Notes: generated by a model not told the origin, from the sequence alone. A DNA stretch of 64,000 nt from Vibrio sp. 10N (GCF_036245475.1 NZ_BTPM01000001.1:124001-188000); one strand, 5' to 3'. Positions 36,961 through 60,023 are shown, counted from the first letter of the stretch. Made by a program: numbers and translations.

Positions 36961-37331
36961 TGTCCAATGAAGTGTCCTCCGAAAACCGCGAAAGCGGTAA
37001 AAAAACGCTCGTACTTGCTCTGATTGCAGGTATGTGTGGTAATGCAATGTTGTCTTGGCTCACCATCAGCGAAGTGACATTTTCGATTTTCCCATTGATT
37101 GCACTCGTGCTGTCAGTGCAAGCTCTATATCAAGAGTATTTAAGAAACCCAATCCCAGAAGATTTTCCAATGGTTGGCCTGGCTGCATTCTTTGTGGGTG
37201 CGTTCGGTCACTCAGCGTTTACTAAGGCGCAGTACCCAGAAGCAGGCTCTAACTTTATCGCCATCATGGTGGTCTTGGTGCTGCTATTCTGGATTGGTAA
37301 AAAGATGGGTTATATCCTCAAGGAAGCTTAA
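36960..37331 (+). CDS. yijD: YijD family inner-membrane protein
   Basis: A small membrane protein of 123 residues (DUF1422 in my memory) with about four hydrophobic segments: KTLVLALIAGMCGNAMLSWL, SIFPLIALVLSVQALY, VGLAAFFVGAFGHS and NFIAIMVVLVLLFWI. It is translationally coupled to fabR by a one-base overlap, as in enterobacteria, so it may serve membrane lipid homeostasis. Function is unknown. Confidence 0.9.
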   Translation: MSNEVSSENRESGKKTLVLALIAGMCGNAMLSWLTISEVTFSIFPLIALVLSVQALYQEYLRNPIPEDFPMVGLAAFFVGAFGHSAFTKAQYPEAGSNFIAIMVVLVLLFWIGKKMGYILKEA

Positions 37332-37366
37332 TCCAGAGAATGATTGATCACCTCGCGTGAGTATAA

Positions 37367-37397
37367 AAAAAACGAGCCTTTATCGGCTCGTTTTTTT
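37367..37397. terminator. Bidirectional terminator between yijD and trmA
   Basis: The stem AAACGAGCC / GGCTCGTTT is flanked by A and T runs on the two sides and separates convergent yijD and trmA. Confidence 0.9.
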
Positions 37398-37416
37398 ATA
37401 TCTATTGGATCTGAAC

Positions 37417-38526
37417 TTAGGCTTTGCGTTCTAAGAGGACACCCGCTTCAATGTGATGGGTGAACGGGAACTGATCGAACAGTGCAAATCGTGTGATGTG
37501 GTGTGTTTCACCCAGTACATCCAGGTTGTCTTTCAAGGTTTCAGGGTTGCACGAGATATACAGAATGCGCTCGTAGCCTTGAACCATTTTGCAGGTATCG
37601 ATATCCATACCTGCACGTGGTGGGTCAACAAAAATCGTATTGCAGTTGTAGCTCTTAAGGTCGACATTTTGCTGCTGCAAACGTCGGAACTCACGTTTGC
37701 CTTCCATCGCTTCAGTAAACTCTTCCGCTGACATGCGAATGATTTGTACGTTATCAATCTTGTTGGCTGCAATGTTGTATTGCGCCGATTCTACAGAGGG
37801 CTTCGCTAACTCAGTCGCAAGTACGCGCTCAAAGTTTTGTGCCAATGCCAACGAGAAGTTGCCGTTACCACAGTACAGCTCTAGCAGATCACCTTTGCTC
37901 TCTTGGGTACAATCGACTGCCCACTCCAACATCTTTTGAGCCACAGGGCCATTTGGTTGTGTGAAGCTGTTTTCCACTTGCTGGTAGTGGTATGGCTGAC
38001 CGTTAACATGTAGAGTCTCTACCACATAGTCTTGATCCATGACGATTTTCATCTTGCGCGCACGACCAATCAGGTTCAGTTTGAAACCTTCGTCATTGAG
38101 CTGCTGTTTCAGTGCTTGTGCTTGTGCTTTCCACGCATCATCCAGTTGACGGTGATACAGCAGAGATACCAAGATTTCGCCGCTCATCGTCGATAGGAAA
38201 TCGACTTGGAACAGTTTCTTTCTTAATAGCTCATTGCCTTTCATCGCGTCCATCAGCAGTGGCATTAGGTCGTTGATAAGACGGCTTGCCGCAGGGAATT
38301 GATCAACACGGTACTTTTCACGCGTTTCTTGGTTGAACATGATGTAGTACATGTCGTCGCCTTCGTGCCACACGCGGAATTCGGCACGCATACGATAGTG
38401 CTTTTCTGGGGAAGTAAATACTTCGAGCTCAGGAGCAGAATACGGCGCCATCATATCGATCAGACGTTGAGATTTTTCTTCAAGCTGGATTTGATAGCCT
38501 TCTGGTGTGAAGTCGAGATTTGCCAT
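37417..38526 (-). CDS. trmA: tRNA (uracil-54-C5)-methyltransferase TrmA
   Basis: TrmA, 369 residues, makes ribothymidine at position 54 of tRNAs and can also act on tmRNA. It has a SAM site ([15 protein letters not shown]), the [10 protein letters not shown] motif and the catalytic cysteine in YISCNPETL near residue 330. The single-domain form lacks an iron-sulfur TRAM extension, which distinguishes it from RlmD/RlmC types. It diverges from the cobalamin riboswitch of btuB. Confidence 0.96.
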   Translation of the reverse strand: MANLDFTPEGYQIQLEEKSQRLIDMMAPYSAPELEVFTSPEKHYRMRAEFRVWHEGDDMYYIMFNQETREKYRVDQFPAASRLINDLMPLLMDAMKGNELLRKKLFQVDFLSTMSGEILVSLLYHRQLDDAWKAQAQALKQQLNDEGFKLNLIGRARKMKIVMDQDYVVETLHVNGQPYHYQQVENSFTQPNGPVAQKMLEWAVDCTQESKGDLLELYCGNGNFSLALAQNFERVLATELAKPSVESAQYNIAANKIDNVQIIRMSAEEFTEAMEGKREFRRLQQQNVDLKSYNCNTIFVDPPRAGMDIDTCKMVQGYERILYISCNPETLKDNLDVLGETHHITRFALFDQFPFTHHIEAGVLLERKA

Positions 38527-38694
38527 TGTGATTGCCTATCGTCGGTAATGAGTTGTATTAAGGAGGGCAGATTTTATTCAATCTCCCGTCGTTGTCCAGT
38601 TTTTCCCAGAATTGTCTCGCATTATTACTGCACTCTTATAGCTTAGTTCAATCCGTTATGGACAAATAATCAATCAGTTAATACCATGCCCCCT

Positions 38695-38890
38695 AGCTGG
38701 TGTGAGAATCAAATGGATATCTCACTGAAAAGGGAATCTGGTGCAAATCCAGAACTGACGCGCAGCGGTAAGAGAGAACAACCCCTCAAAAGACACTGTT
38801 TGATATAAGCGGGAAGTCGAGGCAGTAGGTGGAACCAATATGGTTTCGTGCTCTTAAGTCCGAATACCTGCCAGCAGCCAACTCGATGCG
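38695..38890 (+). promoter_or_regulatory. Cobalamin riboswitch of btuB
   Basis: The leader contains the conserved elements in order: AAAAGGGAATCTGGTGCAAA (38728 on), the B12 box-like GACGCGCAGCGGTAAGAG, CACTGTTTGATATAAGCGGG and AGTCCGAATACCTGCCAGC. Together they fit the adenosylcobalamin riboswitch. B12 binding would shut off translation or elongation of btuB. The boundaries are approximate. The expression platform lies between 38890 and the ATG at 38945. Confidence 0.95.
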
Positions 38891-38944
38891 AAAAAAGGAT
38901 TGCTCGAGTAGGTAGGACTTACGCGATTTAGGACAATATAACAA

Positions 38945-40789
38945 ATGAACAAGTCATGTTTGGCGATAGCAGTGGCTGCATCGCTCTCTTCTTATGCTTC
39001 TTTTTCACTGGCTCAAGAAAGCTCAGCGACAGCGCAGACCAAAGACACAATGGTGATCACCGCCAATCGTTTCGAACAACCGGAAGATAAAGTCATCGCC
39101 CCAATGAGCGTAGTGACTCGTCAAGAAATTGAGGTATCTCAGGCAAAGAGCTTGTCGGACGTACTGCGCCGGCTTCCTGGTGTCGAAGTGGTGCAAAACG
39201 GTGGGCGAGGTCAATCAACGTCTATATTTCTGCGTGGTACCAATAGTAATCAAACCTTAGTGTTGGTTGATGGTGTTCGCTATAGCAGCGATACCACTGG
39301 ATTATCCATCAATCATTTTCCAATTGGACTAGTTGAACAGGTGGAAGTGATTCGTGGACCGAGCGCATCAATTTATGGCTCAGACGCCATTGGTGGAGTA
39401 ATCAATATCATTACTCGTACCAATAATGGCCAAGAGCGCAAACAAATCAATGTAGGTGCGTCGAGTCACGACGGTCGTGAAGCCAACTTTACTGCGAAGA
39501 CAAAGCTTAATGAAAATGGCCATATTCAAGTAGCGGGTGGCTATGAGAAGACGGATGGCTATGATTTTAAAGCCGTGCAAGATGGCACCAACTATGGCTA
39601 TGAAAATCGAAACTTGCACCTTGGTTACAAACATGACTTCAACAGCAATTGGAGCGCACTGTTAGATTATCGTTGGTTCGATAGCCTGACCGAGTACAAC
39701 TCTGGAGGTGCGAAGAAGAACGGGGCGGTTGATAATCAGAATCTGGCGGGTCGTATCGACTATCAAAGCCAAGCGTATAAATCATTTGTGACGTTAAGCT
39801 ATGCTCAAGTTGAGAAAAAGGACTTCCTGCAATCTGTTGGCGAGAGCAATGCCGATACGGTTGTAGATACTAATGCGTTAAATGCGCAATGGTCGAACCT
39901 TATTCAAATTAACTCACAGTATTCGGTCGGTGGTGGTCTGGATTACCGTAAAGAGGAACTTGCCGATGATGCCAAGAGCTGGGGGAGTGCGCATAAACTA
40001 GCGGGAGAAAGCCGCGAGAATATTGGCGCTTATGTATCTGGTAGAGCGGATTATGACAAGTTTTCTGCCGAAGCGAACGCAAGGCATGATAGACACGATA
40101 AATATGATAATTACACAACCTGGTCATTGGGTGGTCAATATCGCTTCATTCCAAACTACCGTGCTTACGTGATGGCAGGCACCGCTTTTAAAGCGCCAAG
40201 TTATAACAGTTTGACCACCAATCCAGATCTTCAGCCTGAAGACTCGCGCAACCTTGAAGTTGGGCTTGCCGGTTTGAGTGGCTTTTTAGATTGGAAACTA
40301 TCGGCCTATCACAATAAGGTCGACAATCTAAATATTTGGTATTCGGTACCAGGAGACCCATGGGGTAAAACTTACAACATAGATGCGGATATTAAGGGTG
40401 TAGAGCTAGAAGGGCGCTTTAGTACTGGACCAGTCCATCATACAGTGATTGCTGAATACAAAGATCATAAAGATGACAATGGTATTCAACTGGCTCGACG
40501 AGCGAAAGATAACTACAAATGGATTGGTGAAGCAACTTTAGGTGACTTTGATCTGTCACTCACCTATATCTACACTGGTAAGCGTCTCGACTTACCGACC
40601 GCTAATCCGACTGCTGACGACTATCTACCTGCGACGAGTTTGTGGGATGCGGCAGTCTCTTACTGGGTAGCTGACAATGTTGCCTTAAGAGCAAGGGTTG
40701 ATAATTTGCTTGATGAGGAATATGAAACGGCTAAGGGGTATCGCTCGCCGGGCCGTACTTTCTTCGCGCTGGCAACAGTAAACTTCTAA
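38945..40789 (+). CDS. btuB: Vitamin B12 TonB-dependent outer membrane receptor BtuB
   Basis: BtuB, 614 residues, takes up cobalamin through the outer membrane. It has a signal peptide ending SLA|QES, a TonB box (TMVITA, 35-40), a plug domain with SDVLRRLPGVEVVQNGGRG and a 22-strand barrel ending in a terminal Phe (FFALATVNF). The cobalamin riboswitch upstream supports the substrate. The order trmA-btuB-murI is as in E. coli, except for an inserted ATPase gene. Confidence 0.95.
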   Translation: MNKSCLAIAVAASLSSYASFSLAQESSATAQTKDTMVITANRFEQPEDKVIAPMSVVTRQEIEVSQAKSLSDVLRRLPGVEVVQNGGRGQSTSIFLRGTNSNQTLVLVDGVRYSSDTTGLSINHFPIGLVEQVEVIRGPSASIYGSDAIGGVINIITRTNNGQERKQINVGASSHDGREANFTAKTKLNENGHIQVAGGYEKTDGYDFKAVQDGTNYGYENRNLHLGYKHDFNSNWSALLDYRWFDSLTEYNSGGAKKNGAVDNQNLAGRIDYQSQAYKSFVTLSYAQVEKKDFLQSVGESNADTVVDTNALNAQWSNLIQINSQYSVGGGLDYRKEELADDAKSWGSAHKLAGESRENIGAYVSGRADYDKFSAEANARHDRHDKYDNYTTWSLGGQYRFIPNYRAYVMAGTAFKAPSYNSLTTNPDLQPEDSRNLEVGLAGLSGFLDWKLSAYHNKVDNLNIWYSVPGDPWGKTYNIDADIKGVELEGRFSTGPVHHTVIAEYKDHKDDNGIQLARRAKDNYKWIGEATLGDFDLSLTYIYTGKRLDLPTANPTADDYLPATSLWDAAVSYWVADNVALRARVDNLLDEEYETAKGYRSPGRTFFALATVNF

Positions 40790-40812
40790 CAGCTAGTAAC
40801 GCCTCTATATCT

Positions 40813-40838
40813 AAGCCACTCTCGAGAGTGGCTTTGTT
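40813..40838 (+). terminator. Terminator after btuB
   Basis: The perfect inverted repeat AAGCCACTCTC / GAGAGTGGCTT (40813-40834) is followed by TTGTTTA. It separates btuB from the next gene, which may be read by leakage or by its own promoter. Confidence 0.75.
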
Positions 40839-40862
40839 TATTCTCACATTCAGGGTTTTCGC

Positions 40863-41519
40863 ATGAAAAACATCATTATTAGCTGGTCATCAGGCAAAGA
40901 TTCCACATTAACCTTTGAGCGTCTTATGGAGTCTTCCGAATACAATGTTGTAGGTCTCTACACCACTCACGTCAGCGGTGAGGTTCCTTTCCAAGTGACA
41001 CCTCTCGAAGTGGTTAAGATGCAAGCCGATAGACTAGGAATGCCGTTAGTGTCTATTGAGCTTCCAGAGGTGTTCCCCCCAAATGACATCTATCAGTCGT
41101 TAGTTATCGATGGCGTAAAGTCATCAGGGCTTAATGTCGACGGAATCGCCTTCGGGGATATGTTCTGTAATGGTATTGTTGAGTATCGAAAAAGTTATGT
41201 AGAGCCCGCTGGACTGGAAGCGGTTTTTCCCCTTGTTGGTGAAAGTAGTCAAGCGCTTGCTCAAGAGATAATAGAAAGAGGCATTGATACCGTATTGGTG
41301 ACAATAGACAGGCAAGTATTGCCGGAGTTTTTATGCGGTGAGCGTTATAATGAGCACCTCGTCACGGAGTTACCAGACAATGTTGACCCATGTGGCGAAG
41401 ATGGTGAGTTCCACACCTTAGTGTGTAATTCAAAGTACTTTAGTCACCCTATAGAGATTGAGTCCTTATCGATAGAAACCGCTGAGCGATTCAGTCATCT
41501 AAGGTATAAAGTAAAGTAG
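40863..41519 (+). CDS. DUF71/Dph6-related ATP pyrophosphatase linked to B12 salvage
   Basis: A protein of 218 residues with the PP-loop SSGKDSTL near the N-terminus (residues 9-16) and family motifs GDMFCNGIVEYRKSYVEP and GEDGEFHTLV. The family (COG2102) includes the eukaryotic and archaeal diphthamide ligase Dph6. Bacteria lack diphthamide, and comparative genomics has proposed a role in B12 salvage for a bacterial subgroup. Position 73 bp after btuB and its riboswitch supports that for this gene. It has no counterpart between btuB and murI in E. coli. The substrate is not known. Confidence 0.85.
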   Translation: MKNIIISWSSGKDSTLTFERLMESSEYNVVGLYTTHVSGEVPFQVTPLEVVKMQADRLGMPLVSIELPEVFPPNDIYQSLVIDGVKSSGLNVDGIAFGDMFCNGIVEYRKSYVEPAGLEAVFPLVGESSQALAQEIIERGIDTVLVTIDRQVLPEFLCGERYNEHLVTELPDNVDPCGEDGEFHTLVCNSKYFSHPIEIESLSIETAERFSHLRYKVK

Positions 41520-41606
41520 GAGTCCAGAGCAGATAGGTTTACCGCTAAACCAGTAGTGAGTATCATGTCGGCGGGTAGATAACGACAACTGTCGGTGTAG
41601 CACGCG

Positions 41607-42398
41607 ATGAATAGACATAACATTTTGATCTTTGACTCTGGAGTAGGTGGCCTCTCGGTATATAAAGAGATAGCCAGCTTGCTGCCACGTGCAAACTACT
41701 TCTACTTGTTCGACAACGAAGCCTATCCCTATGGTGAGCTAGCACCCGATACATTGGTTGATCGTACCTGTCGTCTTATTCAACAGATGATGCAGCGTCA
41801 GCGTATTGATATCGTCGTTATCGCTTGCAATACCGCGAGTACCATCGTACTTCCTCAATTAAGAGAAGCGTTATCTATCCCGGTTGTCGGTGTTGTCCCT
41901 GCAATAAAACCCGCTTCTCTACTATCTAAAAAGGCTGTCGGTTTAATCGCAACGCCAGCCACCATTACTCGACAATATACTCACGATTTGATCCGTGACT
42001 TTGCTGATGACAAAGACGTAAAGCTTCTTGGTAGTAGTAAGCTGGTGGATATGGCCGAGCAAAAGCTGAGAGGCCAATCCATTGACATGATGCAATTACA
42101 TCAGATCCTAGAGCCACTCGTAGACGTGATTGACGTGGCGGTATTGGGGTGTACTCATTTTCCTTTGATTCGAGAAGAGATATCTCAAGTGCTTGGCAAA
42201 GACGTCGAACTGATTGACTCGGGTACTGCGATTGCTCGCAGGGTCATGAGTTTATTAACTGAAAGTGACTATGAAGACGGTTTAGGAATCAAAGAAGTGT
42301 TTAGTAGTGCTTCTCCTAACCAAGAAGAAGCACTAAATATAGCCTTAGAAGATCTCGGCTTTAGTCCTGTTCAATTGATGAAGATTCAGGATGCTTAG
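41607..42398 (+). CDS. murI: Glutamate racemase MurI
   Basis: MurI, 263 residues, makes D-glutamate for peptidoglycan. The two catalytic cysteines are in ACNTAST and GCTHFPLI, and the N-terminus has [13 protein letters not shown]. The ribosome binding site is weak. The 3' end overlaps the convergent RRM gene by 38 bp. Confidence 0.95.
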   Translation: MNRHNILIFDSGVGGLSVYKEIASLLPRANYFYLFDNEAYPYGELAPDTLVDRTCRLIQQMMQRQRIDIVVIACNTASTIVLPQLREALSIPVVGVVPAIKPASLLSKKAVGLIATPATITRQYTHDLIRDFADDKDVKLLGSSKLVDMAEQKLRGQSIDMMQLHQILEPLVDVIDVAVLGCTHFPLIREEISQVLGKDVELIDSGTAIARRVMSLLTESDYEDGLGIKEVFSSASPNQEEALNIALEDLGFSPVQLMKIQDA

Positions 42399-42816
42399 GA
42401 TCATTGGCAATGCGGACCTTTAGAGTTCGCTGCATATAGTCCTTTTCATTAAGCGCTTCGATAGCACCCTCGGCATCGGAGCTCGCCATTACGACGAAAC
42501 CAAACCCGCGGCGCTTTCCGGTGCGTTTATCCTTCATTAGTCTTACTGCAAATACCTCCCCATACTCAGCGAACAGATCTTTGACGTGAGATTCGTTGGC
42601 CTTATAAGGTAGATTACCTACGTACAGTGTTTTTGTTGATTGAGAACTGTCTTTCGAAATGGTTGGAGCAGCAGAAGAGAACTTAACAACGAAAAATGTA
42701 GCTACTACACCAAGCACAAAAGCAACAGCCGGTGAAATGTCGGCGAACTGAGAAAAAACAATACCGCCCAAAATAGCAATCGCTATTACTAGAAAAAGAG
42801 ATTTATTGGAGTCCAT
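42361..42816 (-). CDS. Membrane-anchored RRM RNA-binding protein
   Basis: A protein of 151 residues. Two hydrophobic segments (about 7-24 and 29-46) precede a linker and a single RRM domain (about 62-138) with RNP2 LYVGNL (64-69) and RNP1 KRRGFGFV (101-108), including the aromatic RNA-contact residues. Single-RRM proteins in bacteria are mainly known in cyanobacteria, and the membrane anchor is unusual. It may hold an RNA or ribonuclease at the inner membrane; the target is unknown. It converges on murI with a 38-bp overlap, and its 5' end faces away from the rRNA operons. Confidence 0.85.
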   Translation of the reverse strand: MDSNKSLFLVIAIAILGGIVFSQFADISPAVAFVLGVVATFFVVKFSSAAPTISKDSSQSTKTLYVGNLPYKANESHVKDLFAEYGEVFAVRLMKDKRTGKRRGFGFVVMASSDAEGAIEALNEKDYMQRTLKVRIANDPKHPESSSIEQD

Positions 42817-43006
42817 ATTAAAGTACTACTTTTCTTATTGACGAATAATGGCATCTATCGTTAACAAATAGATACAAGAATATTACGTAGTTGAGGGTTA
42901 TTTTTCCAATTATTTGGTGTGATGTATTTCAAATGTTGAATTTTTATCGAAAAACGCGAGTTCTGATGGGTTTTTGAGCGAACGGAAAATAAATTGGAAA
43001 AAAGGG

Positions 43007-43141
43007 TTGTCATCGATACAGCGATCTCTATAATGCCGCCTCACCGACACGGAGTGAGACGCAAGTCACAATGCGGAGTCGGTTGAGAGAGAAAAGAAAG
43101 TTTGAAAAAACGCTTGACTCTCAAAATGGGAAGCGTAAGAT
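43007..43141 (+). promoter_or_regulatory. rRNA operon 1 promoters P1 and P2
   Basis: P1: TTGTCA (43007-43012), 16-bp spacer, TATAAT (43029-43034), then GC-rich GCCGCC as a stringent discriminator. P2: TTGACT (43114-43119), 16-bp spacer, TAAGAT (43136-43141). An AT-rich tract upstream of P1 may be an UP element. P2 shares TTGACT and the GAAGCG-TA surroundings with the single promoters of operons 2 and 3. Confidence 0.85.
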
Positions 43142-43450
43142 ACGCACCCCTAACGACGAGACGCGAAGCGGTTCGAAAGTTAGAAAATGTTCTTTAAAAA
43201 TATAGACCTATCAATCTGTGTGGGCACTCGTTGATGATAATCAAATTAGATATTTCTCTTAATAAAGAGCGGTATCAAATTAGGTTTTCAATGAACTGAG
43301 TGACCAATCAAGACTTCTTTTGGAAACATCAGAGGACTTGGCACAGTCAATTCATTATCGTTCTGTTGGAACGATAATAGCTTTAAAATTACATAAGTAG
43401 TTTTGAAGTCAGTATTCATTGAGCCCGTTCTTCGGAACATCAAAAATCTT
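43142..43450 (+). other. Leader of rRNA operon 1
   Basis: The leader holds the antitermination boxA TGTTCTTTAAAAA (43188-43200) and the 16S processing-stem half. Compared with operons 2 and 3 it carries extended hairpin tips: at 43310-43339 in place of AAGTC-GAAA-GACTT, and a GTTC-TTCG-GAAC hairpin at 43427-43438 that the others lack. Confidence 0.8.
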
Positions 43451-45018
<1,568 letters not shown>

Positions 45019-45082
45019 TACGAATAGATTATTGCGATGAGTGTTCACACAGATTGATTGGTTTATAGATTTAAGACACCGT

Positions 45083-45158
45083 GTCCCGTTCGTCTAGAGG
45101 CCTAGGACACCGCCCTTTCACGGCGGTAACAGGGGTTCGACTCCCCTACGGGATACCA
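45083..45158 (+). tRNA. tRNA-Glu (TTC), operon 1 spacer
   Basis: A 76-nt cloverleaf starting GTCCCGTTCGTCTAGAGG and ending in encoded CCA; anticodon loop CTTTCAC gives TTC. Same sequence as the first tRNA of operon 2. Confidence 0.97.
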
Positions 45159-45465
45159 TCTTTAAGCGTTTTCTCTATCGAGAATTCTTAAAAATGGTTA
45201 CTTCATTACGAAGTGATTAGCTCTTTAAAAATTTGGAAAGCTGACGAATAACATTTGATTAATGTTATTCAATTAAAAGTTCTCAAATCCTAGATGATTT
45301 AATCATTTAGGTACCAACACACATTCAAGTGTTCTTGGGAATCACGAAAGTGATTCATATTTGAGTCCGGCAAAATCGAGTCTGCACATGTATAAAAATG
45401 CAGACAACTTTGGTTGTTTGATTAAACAATCTCATGGTTTCATCTGAAACTCTTTGGGGTTGTAT
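45159..45465 (+). other. Operon 1 tRNA-23S spacer
   Basis: It contains a second boxA-like GCTCTTTAAAAA (45220-45231) and the 5' half of the 23S processing stem. No gene is seen. Confidence 0.7.
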
Positions 45466-48354
<2,889 letters not shown>

Positions 48355-48481
48355 ACAACACCCAAAGGGTTTTGATGGACTCAAAGCAAGAACAAATTGA
48401 ATGTGTAAGAGAACACATTAACAGCTTTCCAGATATTTTGGCTTTTAGCTTTTTTGAAAAGCTGAAAACCAAAGCAGAATT

Positions 48482-48601
48482 TGCTTGGCGACCATAGCGT
48501 TGTGGACCCACCTGATTCCATGCCGAACTCAGAAGTGAAACGCAATAGCGCCGATGGTAGTGTGGGGCTTCCTCATGTGAGAGTAGGACATCGCCAGGCT
48601 T
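48482..48601 (+). rRNA. rrf: 5S ribosomal RNA, operon 1
   Basis: 120 nt starting TGCTTGGCGACCATAGCG. It differs from the operon 2 and 3 copies at 48573 (T for C in CTTCCTCATG). Confidence 0.96.
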
Positions 48602-48952
48602 TAATTTCGCACTTGCTTAGTATCTAAGCAAGTCACCATAAATCTTTAAGTTTTCTTAGAGTTTTATGTTGACTTTCAAAGTGGGAAGCGTATCATACGC
48701 ACCTCGCTGAGGCACTTAAGGTGCTGAAAGCAAAGCTCTTTAACAATATAAACCTATCAATCTGTGTGGGCACTCGTTGATGATAATCAAATTAGATACT
48801 TCGGTATCAAATTAGGTTTTCAATGAACTGAGTGACCAATCAAGTCGAAAGACTTGGCACAGTCAATTCATTATCGTTCTGTTGGAACGATAATAGCTTT
48901 AAAATTACATAAGTAGTTTTGAAGTCAGTATTCATTGAGCCGACAAAATCTT
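48602..48952 (+). promoter_or_regulatory. Operon 1-2 junction: hairpin, single promoter, boxA leader
   Basis: After the 5S gene comes a perfect hairpin ACTTGCTTAG-TAT-CTAAGCAAGT (48611-48633) without a T tract. It is followed by one promoter, TTGACT (48669-48674), 16-bp spacer, TATCAT (48691-48696). BoxA GCTCTTTAACAA is at 48735-48746. No P1-like promoter fits in the 67 bp between the 5S end and this -35. Confidence 0.8.
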
Positions 48953-50505
<1,553 letters not shown>

Positions 50506-50628
50506 TACGAATAGATTATTGCGATGAGTGTTCACACAGATTGATTAGGTTTGTAAAGATAAAGAGATTTTGTTTTTGCTGAAAAGCGAAAGCAGAAAAT
50601 AGTAAGTGCCCAACACTTGCTGCTTAGT

Positions 50629-50704
50629 GTCCCGTTCGTCTAGAGGCCTAGGACACCGCCCTTTCACGGCGGTAACAGGGGTTCGACTCCCCTACGGGAT
50701 ACCA
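50629..50704 (+). tRNA. tRNA-Glu (TTC), operon 2 spacer
   Basis: 76 nt with encoded CCA, identical to the operon 1 gene; anticodon TTC. Confidence 0.97.
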
Positions 50705-50706
50705 TT

Positions 50707-50782
50707 GGGTCGTTAGCTCAGTTGGTAGAGCAGTTGACTTTTAATCAATTGGTCGCAGGTTCGAATCCTGCACGACCCACCA
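50707..50782 (+). tRNA. tRNA-Lys (TTT), operon 2 spacer
   Basis: 76-nt cloverleaf GGGTCGTTAGCTCAGTTGG to CACGACCCACCA; anticodon loop CTTTTAA gives TTT. It starts 2 bp after tRNA-Glu. Confidence 0.97.
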
Positions 50783-50816
50783 TTTCCTTCCACGGGAAAT
50801 GTAAAAAACTAAATGT

Positions 50817-50892
50817 GGGCGATTAGCTCAGTTGGGAGAGCACCTCCCTTACAAGGAGGGGGTCACTGGTTCGAGCCCGGTATCGCCCACCA
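50817..50892 (+). tRNA. tRNA-Val (TAC), operon 2 spacer
   Basis: 76-nt cloverleaf GGGCGATTAGCTCAGTTGG to TATCGCCCACCA; anticodon loop CTTACAA gives TAC. Confidence 0.97.
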
Positions 50893-51242
50893 TTCTCTAA
50901 GTAATTTTGGATTAAGATTTTCCAAACCACTTCATTAAAACGTACGTGGTTGGAATTTTTGCCGCCGAGATTCTTTAGAAAATGCATTAAGTTTGCATTG
51001 CTCTTTAACAATTTGGAAAGCTGACGAATAACATTTGATTAATGTTATTCAATTAAAAGTTCTCAAATCCTAATCTTTTGATTAGGTACCAACACACATT
51101 CAAGTGTTCTTGGGAATCACGAAAGTGATTCATATTTGAGTCCGGCAAAATCGAGTCTGCATCATGTATAAAAATTGCAGACAACTTTGGTTGTTTGATT
51201 AAACAATCTCATGGTTTCATCTGAAACTCTTTGGGGTTGTAT
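50893..51242 (+). other. Operon 2 tRNA-23S spacer
   Basis: It carries boxA GCTCTTTAACAA (51000-51011) and the 23S processing-stem half shared with operons 1 and 3. No gene is seen. Confidence 0.7.
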
Positions 51243-54131
<2,889 letters not shown>

Positions 54132-54218
54132 ACAACACCCAAAGGGTTTTGATGGACTCAAAGCAAGAACTTTGAATGTGTATTTAGACTTTTAAATCAG
54201 TTTTCCGAATTAAGAATT

Positions 54219-54338
54219 TGCTTGGCGACCATAGCGTTGTGGACCCACCTGATTCCATGCCGAACTCAGAAGTGAAACGCAATAGCGCCGATGGTAGTGT
54301 GGGGCTTCCCCATGTGAGAGTAGGACATCGCCAGGCTC
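54219..54338 (+). rRNA. rrf: 5S ribosomal RNA, operon 2
   Basis: 120 nt starting TGCTTGGCGACCATAGCG, with CTTCCCCATG in place of the operon 1 variant. Confidence 0.96.
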
Positions 54339-54737
54339 CTATTTATTTTCACTTTTTTGAAAAGTGAAGACAAAAAGTTCGACTTTGCTTATTTTATAAG
54401 CAAGTCACCATAGAGTTCTAAATAAACTTAGAATTTTATGTTGACTTTCAAAGTAGAAAGCGTATTATACGCGTCCTGCTTAAGTGCTAAGGCACTGAAA
54501 GCAAAGCTCTTTAACAATATAAACCTATCAATCTGTGTGGGCACTCGTTGATGATAATCAAATTAGATTCTTCTCTTAATAAAGAGGGGTATCAAATTAG
54601 GTTTTCAATGAACTGAGTGACCAATCAAGTCGAAAGACTTGGCACAGTCAATTCATTATCGTTCTGTTGGAACGATAATAGCTTTAAAATTACATAAGTA
54701 GTTTTGAAGTCAGTATTCATTGAGCCGACAAAATCTT
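54339..54737 (+). promoter_or_regulatory. Operon 2-3 junction: hairpins, single promoter, boxA leader
   Basis: Two hairpins (TTCACTTTT / AAAAGTGAA and GCTTAT-TTT-ATAAGC) follow the 5S gene; neither has a strong T tract. One promoter, TTGACT (54442-54447), 16-bp spacer, TATTAT (54464-54469), and boxA GCTCTTTAACAA (54506-54517) precede the 16S gene. Confidence 0.8.
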
Positions 54738-56290
<1,553 letters not shown>

Positions 56291-56357
56291 TACGAATAGA
56301 TTATTGCGATGAGTGTTCACACAGATTGATACGGTTTATGAATTAAAGACGATGCTT

Positions 56358-56434
56358 GGGTCTGTAGCTCAGGTGGTTAGAGCGTTCGCCTGATAAGCGA
56401 GAGGTCGGTGGTTCAAGTCCACTCAGACCCACCA
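56358..56434 (+). tRNA. tRNA-Ile (GAT), operon 3 spacer
   Basis: 77-nt cloverleaf GGGTCTGTAGCTCAGGTGG to CTCAGACCCACCA; anticodon loop CTGATAA gives GAT. Confidence 0.97.
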
Positions 56435-56475
56435 ATCTTCCTCCCAGATGATTGGCGGTAAGCATCAACACTGAT

Positions 56476-56551
56476 GGGGCTATAGCTCAGCTGGGAGAGC
56501 GCCTGCCTTGCACGCAGGAGGTCAGCAGTTCGATCCTGCTTAGCTCCACCA
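56476..56551 (+). tRNA. tRNA-Ala (TGC), operon 3 spacer
   Basis: 76-nt cloverleaf GGGGCTATAGCTCAGCTGG to TTAGCTCCACCA; anticodon loop CTTGCAC gives TGC. Confidence 0.97.
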
Positions 56552-56876
56552 TCTTTAAGCGCATTTGCTTAAGTGTTCTTAAAAATGGTTTCTTTCTTTA
56601 AATAGAAAGTAAATCTCGTTCTTTAAAAATTTGGAAAGCTGACGAATAACATTTGATTAATGTTATTCAATTAAAAGTTCTCAAATCCTATATCGAAAGA
56701 TGTAGGTACCAACACACATTCAAGTGTTCTTGGGAATCACGAAAGTGATTCATATTTGAGTCCGGCAAAATCGAGTCTGCATCATGTATAAAAATTGCAG
56801 ACAACTTTGGTTGTTTGACCGTTTGCTTTCACTTTTAAAAAGTGAAGACAAATAGAAAGACCCTTTGGGGTTGTAT
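56552..56876 (+). other. Operon 3 tRNA-23S spacer
   Basis: It is homologous to the other spacers in its middle part (AATAACATTTGATTAATG and following), with its own boxA-like GTTCTTTAAAAA and an extra hairpin TTCACTTTT / AAAAGTGAA before the 23S gene. No gene is seen. Confidence 0.7.
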
Positions 56877-59763
<2,887 letters not shown>

Positions 59764-59890
59764 ACAACACCCAAAGGGTTTTGATGGACTCAAAGCAAGA
59801 ACATTGAATGTGAGTTCAGAACTTTAAAATCAGTTTTCCAGATATTTTGGCTTTTAGCTTTTTTGAAAAGCTGAAAACCAAAGCAGAATT

Positions 59891-60010
59891 TGCTTGGCGA
59901 CCATAGCGTTGTGGACCCACCTGATTCCATGCCGAACTCAGAAGTGAAACGCAATAGCGCCGATGGTAGTGTGGGGCTTCCCCATGTGAGAGTAGGACAT
60001 CGCCAGGCTT
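59891..60010 (+). rRNA. rrf: 5S ribosomal RNA, operon 3, first copy
   Basis: 120 nt, same as the operon 2 copy over the core. It is followed after 13 bp by an intrinsic terminator. Confidence 0.96.
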
Positions 60011-60023
60011 TAATTTTAGAAAG

